From Clostridium sp. CAG:492 (GTDB taxonomy: Bacteria; Bacillota; Clostridia; TANB77; CAG-508), in assembly GCA_000434335.1 (NCBI GenBank), contig FR878232.1, forward strand, positions 1 to 64,000: a stretch of 64,000 nucleotides of DNA. The letters run 5' to 3'. Below, in pieces: positions 44,781 to 52,376 of this stretch. The notes beneath the pieces were generated by a model. The model was not told the DNA's origin, did not search any database, and saw only the letters and a program-made list of their open reading frames with translations. The number at the start of each line of letters is the position of its first letter. Within the stretch, counting starts at the first letter, position 1. Position numbers and translations under genes: made by a program.

Positions 44781-46232
44781 ATGAGCAAGAAAAAAGAATT
44801 TGTCGAAGGTATTGACTATGTTATTACTATAAGAAAAAGAAAGAAATTTATAAAAAATTCAAAGAAAAATATTTGTCCTATATGTGAAAATTGCAATCAT
44901 AAAAATTTGTGTTTGAATAGAAGAAACAAAGAAACTATGGAAAGGTGTAACAAGTGCAAAAATTGTAGTGATTGTGAAAATTGCGATAAATTTCACTTTT
45001 ATGATGAATATGAAGGAAGGTTGTTAAAACTTGGAACAAATGCAAATACAGGCAAAGCAATTAGACAATCATTTTCTGGTAAGTCTGAATAAATCATTTT
45101 AGAAAAATTAAGAACACAGTTTATAAAAAATAAAGAAGAAGGAATAAAAGAAACAATTTATACACCAAATGAAGTTTCAATAATTGAACTTGCTAATGAA
45201 ATTGAAGAAAATAAATTCAGACTTTCTAAAACACATGGTTCAGGATACAATAGAAATATGCAGACAATAAAAGCGTGTAGTGCATATAATTTTATGTTTA
45301 AGCCTATTCAGAATGTAACAAGAACAGACATAGAAAGATTTTTACAGGCAGAAAAGCACAAATCTAATTCTTCTATTTCAAAAGAGTATGCTATTATCAA
45401 AAATGCATTTGCACTTGCTTATAAAAAACATTTAATTGATAGAGATATTGCATTAGATTTTAATATTGATCCAGTAGAAAAACCTAAAAGTGAAAAACAA
45501 GATAAAGATGTTGTTGCTTTTACAATAAGAGAAGAATATACACTAATTCAGTATATAAATACACATTATTCAAAATACAATAATATGCTTTTGTTAGCAC
45601 TTTATACGGGAATGAGAATTGGAGAAGTTCTAGCATTAACAATTAACGATTTTGATTTTGATGAAGGTTATGGAACAATTAGTGTAAATAAAACTTTAAC
45701 TAAAAATAAAAGTGGAAAAATAATAATTGGAAATGTTACTAAAACCAAAAATGGAAAAAGAAATTTGCATTTAGATAAAGTTTCAAAAGAAGTTGCACTA
45801 AAAGCAATTGCGGAAATGACTCAAAATAAAAGAAACCTAATATTCCTTCGCAGAGATGGAAAGCTATATTATGATAGTCAAATAAATAGTGCATTTAAAA
45901 GAATTTGTAAAAATGCTGGGATAAAAGTAATTATGACTAAACATAGAAAAGTGTCTAAATCAAAAGGAGTTCACTATGTAAATGAACAGACCAGTGAGGC
46001 ACATACACATATGTTAAGACACACATTTGCAACTAGATGTATTGAAGCAGGAATGGATTTAGCAACACTGCAAAAAGTTTTAGGGCATGCTAATATTCAA
46101 ACAACTATAAATATTTATGGAGATATATTTGATTATCATCAGAAAAATCAAATGTATAAATATACAGAATATATGGACAAAATGAATGAAAAATATGAAA
46201 AACTATTTGAAAATAGTACGATACAAGAATAG
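44781..46232 (+). pseudogene. int: Tyrosine recombinase (integrase) with an in-frame stop
   Basis: One continuous frame of 483 codons with a single TAA at 45090-45092 (GKSE, stop, [10 protein letters not shown]). The N-terminus (MSKKKEFVEGIDYVITIRKR) and a cysteine-rich segment (ICPICENCNHKNLCLNRR) belong to a family of clostridial IME integrases. After the stop come the core-binding domain and a catalytic domain with all key residues: TGMRIGE (Arg), [10 protein letters not shown] (His-x-x-Arg), LGHANIQTT (His) and NIYGDI (Tyr). A point change from a sense codon explains the stop. A fragment starting at ATG 45258 would keep the catalytic part but lose the arm-binding region. Readthrough is possible but unsupported. 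Confidence 0.88.
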
Positions 46233-46265
46233 AACAATAATAAATAATTTGATAGAAAATATATT

Positions 46266-46280
46266 CCCGACAATGTCGGG
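46266..46280. repeat. Arm-type repeats, right end
   Basis: CCCGACA (46266-46272) and TGTCGGG (46274-46280), the same heptamer in inverted orientation, just after the integrase gene. Confidence 0.6.
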
Positions 46281-46342
46281 ACAAAGATACGAAATTTGAA
46301 ATCAACTGGTATTAAAGGAAAAGATGGCAAAAATAATTTGCT

Positions 46343-46354
46343 CATCTGCACCAA
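46343..46354 (+). other. Right attachment core (attR)
   Basis: CATCTGCACCAA, an exact copy of the tRNA 3' end. The bases after it, up to a T8 run near 46392-46399, look like the original tRNA terminator (AATACC pairs with GGTATT). Confidence 0.8.
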
Positions 46355-46410
46355 AGTAATACCAAGGATTTGAGTGATTCTCGAGGTATTATTTTTTTTG
46401 CCAAAAATTC

Positions 46411-46457
46411 AAAAGTTCTACAAAAATTTTTTTACTATATTTTTTGTAGAACTTTTT
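46411..46457. terminator. Long hairpin terminator right of the element
   Basis: A 16-bp stem AAAAGTTCTACAAAAA (46411-46426) / TTTTTGTAGAACTTTT (46441-46456) with T-runs. Confidence 0.75.
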
Positions 46458-46497
46458 AGTTACAATTTTAATAAATTACTTACTACATCACCAGTTA

Positions 46498-46587
46498 CTA
46501 CTTGGCAGATTTGTCAAGATAAGTATATATATTTGCAGTAGTATTGTAACTGGAGTGACCAAGCCAATTTTGAAGTCTTTTACTGAA
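46498..46587 (-). pseudogene. Relic C-terminus of a second tyrosine integrase
   Basis: On the minus strand this reads KRLQNWLGHSSYNTTANIYT, then YLDKSAK and a stop at 46498-46500. It is the last 25 or so residues of a tyrosine recombinase, with the second catalytic His (GHSS) and the nucleophile region (ANIYTYLD). No upstream domain remains. It marks an earlier element at the same tRNA site. Confidence 0.7.
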
Positions 46588-46594
46588 TTTTAGT

Positions 46595-47695
46595 CTAATT
46601 ATAGATTTTTTCTTTTTCAAAATATTTTTCGAACTTCTTTAGTTTAGAAGTGTATTCCTTTTCATTTATATTATCAGATTCTAAAGTTTCCTTTTTAGAA
46701 ATATTACCGTTTTCATTTAAATATATCTTATTCTTAATGTATTTATATTCCGTTGATGCATCAAAAAAGCATATTTTTACAATTCTATATTCATAATACT
46801 CTTTTGAATTAATGGATTTATACATGCAATGTATAGTTTGGTTATTTTCATAACCATAAGAGCTAGATTTTAAAAGTCTGCCAGTATTATCATAATTATT
46901 ATCAATTCCAGTCTCTTGGTAATCTGAATATTGATCTACTTTTACTTTATTTTTTATATATATTAGATTTCCATTAGAAATCATTGGAGTCATTAATAGC
47001 AAAGAGTTATCATTACTTTGAGAATTTTTTAAATTATTGTTTTCTGTAGAATAACCAAGTGGAATAATATTTAATAAATCACAAAAATTACTAAAATTAA
47101 TTTCTTTTAAGTTTTTTTCATATGCAATTTCTATAATTGAGTCTTCAGTGTCATTTTTTTCGGTTATTAAAATACAATCTTTATTTTGGTAATTAATAGT
47201 TTTATAATTCAGAGTATAGTGCTCTTTGTATTCATTTTCAGTGTCTGTATATTTTGTAATAGTATTATCAACTATTAGTTCATCATTTTCTAAATAGTTG
47301 AAAGTGAGATTTAAAATATCCTTGTTATTTGACAAAGAATTTGATATAGTTTCATACATTTTAGATATTTTGTTATTTTCATTGTATTCTATTTGTATAT
47401 AATCTTTATTGTTTAAAATCACCTCTGTAATTCTATTGTTATCATCATATTTGTATTTAAAATTAAATTCTGAAATTTCATTGTTGTTTGGTGATTTGTA
47501 TTTGTAATATGTTAAATTTCCTTTTTCATCAAATTTTTCGTCTAGGATAATTTTATCGTTTTTCATTAGACCCTGTCTATTTAATGTATAGGTTTCTAAA
47601 ACAGATTGATTAGATTTATTGAAAAATACAAAAAATCCCAATGTAAGTATAAAAATAATAATTAAAACAAGTAATAACTTTTTTTTGTTTGACAT
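46595..47695 (-). CDS. Membrane-anchored extracellular protein of unknown function
   Basis: A 366-residue protein with one N-terminal membrane helix (about residues 6-24, LLLVLIIIFILTLGFFVFF) and a long outer domain. The domain has repeated short beta units of the pattern YDDNNRITEV, EYNENNKISKM, YDNTGRLLKS and LNENGNISKKE, like YD/RHS-type or MORN-like hairpin repeats. I recognise no named family. The ATG at 47695 has AAAGGAGG; a longer frame to 47833 has no site. It lies just outside the mobile element, next to the relic integrase, so it may be leftover cargo. Confidence 0.7.
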   Translation of the reverse strand: MSNKKKLLLVLIIIFILTLGFFVFFNKSNQSVLETYTLNRQGLMKNDKIILDEKFDEKGNLTYYKYKSPNNNEISEFNFKYKYDDNNRITEVILNNKDYIQIEYNENNKISKMYETISNSLSNNKDILNLTFNYLENDELIVDNTITKYTDTENEYKEHYTLNYKTINYQNKDCILITEKNDTEDSIIEIAYEKNLKEINFSNFCDLLNIIPLGYSTENNNLKNSQSNDNSLLLMTPMISNGNLIYIKNKVKVDQYSDYQETGIDNNYDNTGRLLKSSSYGYENNQTIHCMYKSINSKEYYEYRIVKICFFDASTEYKYIKNKIYLNENGNISKKETLESDNINEKEYTSKLKKFEKYFEKEKIYN

Positions 47696-47933
47696 ATAAA
47701 GTCCTCCTTTTTCATATATGTACATTATAGCATAGTTGGGATATTTTGTATATAAATGGCAATAATAAATTTCTGATTTTAGAAAAAAAGACACATAATT
47801 AAAACTTATGATACAATGTTGGGGTCGAATCAAACATTGAAAGAAAGAACTTACAACACAGAAATATGTAAACTATTAGGGCTATGAGCTTAGCAGATTT
47901 CACATTAAAGCCCATTCAAATTGTTCTTAATTA

Positions 47934-48118
47934 GAAGAAGCACAAAAATTAGTTGAAAGATTAAAAGCAGAAGGAAAAATGCAGTAATTGGTCCTAAAGC
48001 TCCTTGGAAGAACGAAGATGGGCAACCAGTTAACAATCAATCTAAAAATGCTGTAGGAATTTACATAGTAAAAGAAAGGGAATATAAAGAATTAGGCAAT
48101 GACGAAGATGCACGATGA
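47934..48118 (+). pseudogene. Decayed gene fragment
   Basis: Two short frames read as pieces of one protein: EEAQKLVERLKAEGK, then after a one-base shift near 47982 AVIGPKAPWKNEDG and GIYIVKEREYKELGNDEDAR, ending with TGA at 48116-48118. There is no start or ribosome-binding site. The family is not recognised. It is followed by a good terminator. Confidence 0.45.
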
Positions 48119-48131
48119 GAAAATAAAATAG

Positions 48132-48159
48132 AAAAAACCAAGGTACTCCTTGGTTTTTT
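48132..48159 (+). terminator. Terminator after the decayed fragment
   Basis: AAAAAACCAAGG, TACT, CCTTGGTTTTTT: a 12-bp perfect stem with tetraloop. Confidence 0.85.
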
Positions 48160-48178
48160 ATAAATTTTACAAAAACTA

Positions 48179-48209
48179 AAAAGCACGAGCGAAAATCACT
48201 CGTGCTTTT
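48179..48209 (-). terminator. Terminator of the gene at 48238
   Basis: AAAAGCACGAG (48179-48189) pairs with CTCGTGCTTTT (48199-48209), active in both directions. Confidence 0.8.
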
Positions 48210-48237
48210 AGTCAACCAGATTATGCACCTCCATTCT

Positions 48238-48744
48238 TTATTCCTTATCAAGTTGTTGATCTAGTTCTATTTCTTTGCAGCCAAAATAAATGAAAAATTC
48301 CGTGATTATTACTGAAATTATGGTTCCAAAGATGGAAACGATTCGGTCAAAAATGTTGGTGATATGTTCTACGTATTCCTTTATTTGCATATCATCTTCA
48401 TTTTCAGGCCTCGTTATTTCGTATGTCATCCCCTTGCCGGGGACATCATCAGTCATAACGTCCGTGCTTCCATAGAAAACATTCACCTCATCATCAGAAA
48501 CATATGTTTGGTATACAATCTGTCCCTTATAGATGATACGGATTTCTCCATCAGTATTCACAGTGCATGTCATATCTTTGTCGATGGTTTTTAAATTTAC
48601 ATCATTAAGCTCTAAAAGTGCGGCTATTTCCAATTTGGAATTTGGCGTTGTAGTCCATACATAGTGGACAACAAAAATACCAAAAACCAATACTGCAATA
48701 AGCAGAATTGTTTTGAAAATATTCAATTTGGTAGTTTTCCGCAT
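48238..48744 (-). CDS. Membrane protein of unknown function, atypical composition
   Basis: A 168-residue protein with two membrane helices (about residues 11-31, FKTILLIAVLVFGIFVVHYV, and about 133-153, FDRIVSIFGTIISVIITEFF). An outer domain of about 100 residues lies between them (EIRIIYKGQIVYQTYVSDDE). I recognise no family. AAAGGAGG precedes the ATG. Its GC content is clearly higher than that of the flanking genes, suggesting transfer. The leader is about 190 bases, from the promoter at 48936-48964, and contains an ATCCGAT-TAC-ATCGGAT palindrome near 48777-48793. Confidence 0.72.
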   Translation of the reverse strand: MRKTTKLNIFKTILLIAVLVFGIFVVHYVWTTTPNSKLEIAALLELNDVNLKTIDKDMTCTVNTDGEIRIIYKGQIVYQTYVSDDEVNVFYGSTDVMTDDVPGKGMTYEITRPENEDDMQIKEYVEHITNIFDRIVSIFGTIISVIITEFFIYFGCKEIELDQQLDKE

Positions 48745-48935
48745 AGTATTCCTCCTTTATAATGTTTTTATATAAAATCCGATTACATCGGATAGAATTA
48801 AGTAATTAGGGGTCAATCTATTTAAAATACATCATTGGAACTTGGTTCAAGATGCATATAATTTTTAATCTGATTTTCAATGTGCTCACCAGTATACATA
48901 CGGGTTATTTGCATAAAACTTTAATACACTTATAT

Positions 48936-48964
48936 ATCATAATGCATTTTACATAAAATGTCAA
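48936..48964 (-). promoter_or_regulatory. Promoter of the gene at 48238-48744
   Basis: On the minus strand: TTGACA (48964-48959), a 17-base spacer, TATGAT (48941-48936). Confidence 0.65.
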
Positions 48965-49091
48965 CCATTTTACTAAAATCCTTTAAACACTTATTATTAC
49001 AATTTATAAGAAATGAAAAAATATAAATAGTAAAATTAAATGAATTAACAAAGATAAATCCAGATGAAAAATAAATCATAGTATATACAAT

Positions 49092-49114
49092 AAAAATGTA
49101 ATAAAAATGTAATA
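49092..49114 (+). promoter_or_regulatory. TGTAA direct-repeat operator, copy 2 (adhesin 1)
   Basis: AAAAATGTAATAAAAATGTAA with TGTAA at 49097-49101 and 49108-49112. It lies 61 bases from the -35 and 122 from the start codon. Confidence 0.7.
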
Positions 49115-49172
49115 ATTGCCAATTAAACGTATTTCCCTAGCAAAAACCTCCCAAAATGCTAAAAATATAAAT

Positions 49173-49200
49173 TTGACTTACAAAAAAAATAATTTAAAAT
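49173..49200 (+). promoter_or_regulatory. Promoter of adhesin 1
   Basis: TTGACT (49173-49178), a 16-base spacer, TAAAAT (49195-49200). The arrangement is identical to the promoter at 52313-52340. Confidence 0.65.
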
Positions 49201-49233
49201 ATAGTTAAAATAAAAAGAGGGAGGATTTGAGGA

Positions 49234-52041
49234 ATGAGCAAGAAATTTACAAAAATATCTATAGTGTTTTTTATAATATTGCTATCAATATTATTTAACA
49301 AAACTTCAAATGCAGAAACTTTTCAGCCTATGGGCATAGGTACTAACGATAGAAACACAACAAACGCATTTTATAGGACAGTAGGTTCAGACAAGCAAAT
49401 GTGGCAATACACAAAAGATAATCGAAGTACTGTTACCGAAAATGTATATTGTGCTAGTGAAGGAAAAAGCTTTGTAGGACCTCATAAATATGAAGGTTAT
49501 GACCTTTATTATGAAAAAGGGAAAAGTGATTATTCTGTAATTTCTGCAAATTATAATAAAATATTGTGGATATTAGATAACGCATATGTGGACAAAAATG
49601 TAGATTCAGCTACTCAATCTGCAATGATTGAAAACTTAAAAAAAGTTACAAATGGAAGCGTTGATTCACAAATTGACTACATAAACTCACATGCATACAA
49701 AAATGAATTATTTTATGAAATTACACAATGCCTATTATGGAGTTATACTAAGAATGCTAGCAATTTAGGTGGTATCACCAATATTAAATATGGAGCTACA
49801 AATTATACACAAGCAATGGACGTTTATAATGCTTTAAAAAAGGTTGCGGATACTAAAGGTAATTATGAATCTTTAAATGTAAATGCAAATGAAGTTAAAA
49901 CATATATAAATTCATTATCTTTTGATAATACTGCCGCAAAAATTGAAGGAAATGTTGTTGGTCCATTTACATTAAATAACTATAATGAAAAATATAATTT
50001 TCCATCTGAATGGTTTGTTACAGTAAATGGGAGAGTAAATAAGGATTATAGTGTTAGAAGAGAAGAAAATAAATTTTATATAGAATTTAATTCTAATTTA
50101 CCATCTACTTGTAATGTAAATGTTGATTTAGTTATGCAATATATTATTACAACTGGTAAATTTTGGTTTCAAGATGATGAAGGTCAAGAGCTAATTACTG
50201 TAAATAAAGAGCGTGTTATAAATGATATTTCAGCCAATGTTGCACAAAGTAGTAAATACTTTTTAGATGCAGTAAAACTTGAATATGGAAGTAGTAATAG
50301 GGTTCCAGGGGCAACAATTTCGATAAAATCTGAAAATGAAAGTGTTGTATATAAAACTGGTAAAACTGGAGAAAATTGGGGAAGTTTAAAAACAGAAGAT
50401 TTTACAACTTCAAAAACTTTTATTATTACAGAAGATGAAGCTCCAGATGGTTATATTAATTCTTTAAGTGGTATTAAAATTAAACTAACAGTGCAAAAAA
50501 ATGGTACATCGTTTAATTCATATATTAAAATTTATAAAGATGGCAAAGATGTTACTTCTAAATATAATAGGTTTGTAATATTATCAACTTTAAAATCTGA
50601 TGACGATTCGGTTAGAATTGGTTTATATATTAGAGATATAAAAAACGTAAATTATAATTTATGTGTTATAAAAAGAAGTGCAAAAACTCAAAAAGGTTTA
50701 GCTAATGCTAAATTTGATGTTTATGAAAGTGATATGAAAACTGTAAAAGGTAGTTTAGTAACAGCTACAAATGGTTATTCTAATTTTATTTCTTATGACG
50801 TTAATGATTTGAATTCTGGTTTAAGTAAAATTTATGTAAAAGAGGTTGAGGCTCCTGCTGGTTATGAACTTAATAACGAAAATGAGCCTATTGAAATACA
50901 ACCTTATGTTGATGAATATGGTAATATAACTATTAACGAAATTAACACAGATACACTTAAAACATATGTGCAAGATATTGGTGGTGTTCAAACTATTACT
51001 GTAGAAAAATTTGATTCTTTAAAAAATGGTAATTATAATATTAAAATTGTTAAAATTGATTCTAAAGGAAATACTGTTTCTTCTAATGAAACAAAATTTA
51101 TGGTAAATGATACCGAACTAGCAACAACAAATGGTGTTTTAGATGTTGTTACTGGTAAAAAAATAACAGAGGATAACCAAACAGATACATATAATATAAC
51201 TGAAAGTGCAGCACCTGATGGATATGGCAAATATAGTGGTAATATTAGTTTAAATGTTATTGGAAAAGAAGATGAAAATGGATATCAATTAAATAAAGAT
51301 GCTACATATTTAGAGGTTAATGGCGAAAAAGTTGAGCAAGGTAAATTTTCTAGTGATGGATTTGTTTATTGGGATATTAATGATAATACTATATGTTTAA
51401 AACTTAAAAATAGTTGTTTTGATTTAGCTCTTCGTAAATGGGTAACTGAAGCGATTGTAACCGAAAATGGTAAAACAGTTACAACTAAAACTGGACATAG
51501 TGCAGATGATGATCCAGAGTCTGTTGTTAAAGTTGATTTAAAAAAGAGCAAGTTAAATGATGTTGTTGTAAAATTCAAATATTCAATTAGAGTAACAAAT
51601 GAAGGTGAAATTGCAGGTGAGGCAACAGAAATTAGAGATGATATACCTGCTGGATTAAAATTTGTTGCAGAAGATAACCCTGACTGGAAAGAAGAAAATG
51701 GCCAAATTGTTACAAATAAATTGGCTAATACAACATTACAACCTAACGAAAGTGCAGAAGTTGAAATTATATTAACGTGGATTAATAGCGAAAAGAATAT
51801 GGGCGTAATGGTTAATACTGCTGAAATAAATAAAGACCATAATGATTATGGAGCTAAGGATATTGATTCAACACCTGGTAATAAGGTTCCAGGAGAAGAC
51901 GATATAGATGATGCACCAGTAATGATTACAGTTAAAACTGGTACATATATTATAAGCGTAGTTTCATTAATATGTGGTGTAGTGTTAATATTATCAATAG
52001 GAATTGTTTTTATAAAAAAGAAAGTTATTAGTATCTATTAA
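49234..52041 (+). CDS. Thioester-domain surface adhesin with Cna-B/SpaA-like modules
   Basis: A 935-residue exported adhesin. After a signal peptide (cleaved near SNAET) comes a TQXA-type thioester domain. The pair that would form the bond is C73 (NVYCASEG) and Q165 (EITQCLLWSY). Such bonds attach Gram-positive adhesins covalently to host molecules. SpaA/Cna-B-like beta modules follow, with E-box motifs TEDEAPDGY and VEAPAGYEL and ITESAAPDGYG. Then a DUF11-like module (SIRVTNEGEIAGEATEIRDD) and a C-terminal membrane helix (about 909-930) with KKK. There is no LPXTG motif. GGGAGG precedes the ATG. A strong terminator follows. Confidence 0.87.
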   Translation: MSKKFTKISIVFFIILLSILFNKTSNAETFQPMGIGTNDRNTTNAFYRTVGSDKQMWQYTKDNRSTVTENVYCASEGKSFVGPHKYEGYDLYYEKGKSDYSVISANYNKILWILDNAYVDKNVDSATQSAMIENLKKVTNGSVDSQIDYINSHAYKNELFYEITQCLLWSYTKNASNLGGITNIKYGATNYTQAMDVYNALKKVADTKGNYESLNVNANEVKTYINSLSFDNTAAKIEGNVVGPFTLNNYNEKYNFPSEWFVTVNGRVNKDYSVRREENKFYIEFNSNLPSTCNVNVDLVMQYIITTGKFWFQDDEGQELITVNKERVINDISANVAQSSKYFLDAVKLEYGSSNRVPGATISIKSENESVVYKTGKTGENWGSLKTEDFTTSKTFIITEDEAPDGYINSLSGIKIKLTVQKNGTSFNSYIKIYKDGKDVTSKYNRFVILSTLKSDDDSVRIGLYIRDIKNVNYNLCVIKRSAKTQKGLANAKFDVYESDMKTVKGSLVTATNGYSNFISYDVNDLNSGLSKIYVKEVEAPAGYELNNENEPIEIQPYVDEYGNITINEINTDTLKTYVQDIGGVQTITVEKFDSLKNGNYNIKIVKIDSKGNTVSSNETKFMVNDTELATTNGVLDVVTGKKITEDNQTDTYNITESAAPDGYGKYSGNISLNVIGKEDENGYQLNKDATYLEVNGEKVEQGKFSSDGFVYWDINDNTICLKLKNSCFDLALRKWVTEAIVTENGKTVTTKTGHSADDDPESVVKVDLKKSKLNDVVVKFKYSIRVTNEGEIAGEATEIRDDIPAGLKFVAEDNPDWKEENGQIVTNKLANTTLQPNESAEVEIILTWINSEKNMGVMVNTAEINKDHNDYGAKDIDSTPGNKVPGEDDIDDAPVMITVKTGTYIISVVSLICGVVLILSIGIVFIKKKVISIY

Positions 52042-52045
52042 TATT

Positions 52046-52092
52046 AAAGCTTGATGTATTAAATAATGTGTTTAATACATCAAGCTTTTTTT
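52046..52092 (+). terminator. Terminator after adhesin 1
   Basis: An 18-bp perfect stem, 52046-52063 with 52071-52088, around AAGCTTGATGTATT, then a T-run. Confidence 0.9.
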
Positions 52093-52231
52093 GTTGCTTT
52101 TTTTATATAATTTTGTATTTAATTAAAATTTTTTGGTAAATACACAAATTGGTTGATTAGTATTTGGGCTACGGAATTAAGGAAAAAAGAATTTTAGTCG
52201 AATAATTTAGTTTTTGTTACGAAAAAAGTAT

Positions 52232-52254
52232 GAAAATGTAATAAAAATGTAATA
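52232..52254 (+). promoter_or_regulatory. TGTAA direct-repeat operator, copy 3 (giant adhesin)
   Basis: GAAAATGTAATAAAAATGTAA with TGTAA at 52237-52241 and 52248-52252. It lies 61 bases from the -35 and 125 from the start codon. Confidence 0.7.
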
Positions 52255-52312
52255 AATACATAAACAAATAAAATCCGTAGAATAAGTGTAGTTTTTTTAA
52301 TAAATTTGTAAT

Positions 52313-52340
52313 TTGACTTATATTTATAAATCATTAAAAT
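52313..52340 (+). promoter_or_regulatory. Promoter of the giant adhesin
   Basis: TTGACT (52313-52318), a 16-base spacer, TAAAAT (52335-52340). Confidence 0.65.
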
Positions 52341-52376
52341 GATGTTAAGATAAAAAACTTTTGAAGGGAGATTATC

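Larger units (their letters stand above)
37947..46354. mobile_element. Integrative mobilizable element in tRNA-Leu
   Basis: About 8.4 kb between 12-bp core repeats CATCTGCACCAA (37947-37958, inside the tRNA 3' end, and 46343-46354). It encodes a RepA_N-type replication protein, TnpV, MobC, relaxase, an excisionase-like protein and a tyrosine integrase near the right end. Two cargo blocks are present. It has no secretion genes of its own, so it would need a T4SS in trans. rep and int are disrupted, so mobility is doubtful. Confidence 0.85.
48745..49233. other. Intergenic region between divergent genes
   Basis: No gene seen. It holds the minus-strand promoter at 48936-48964, a palindrome near 48777-48793, the TGTAA repeat operator at 49092-49114 and the adhesin promoter at 49173-49200. 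Confidence 0.6.

Noticed and set aside
49140..49233. c-di-GMP or other riboswitch controlling adhesin 1
   Set aside because: The predicted leader is only about 25-30 bases, too short for a known riboswitch; the giant adhesin leader is similar.
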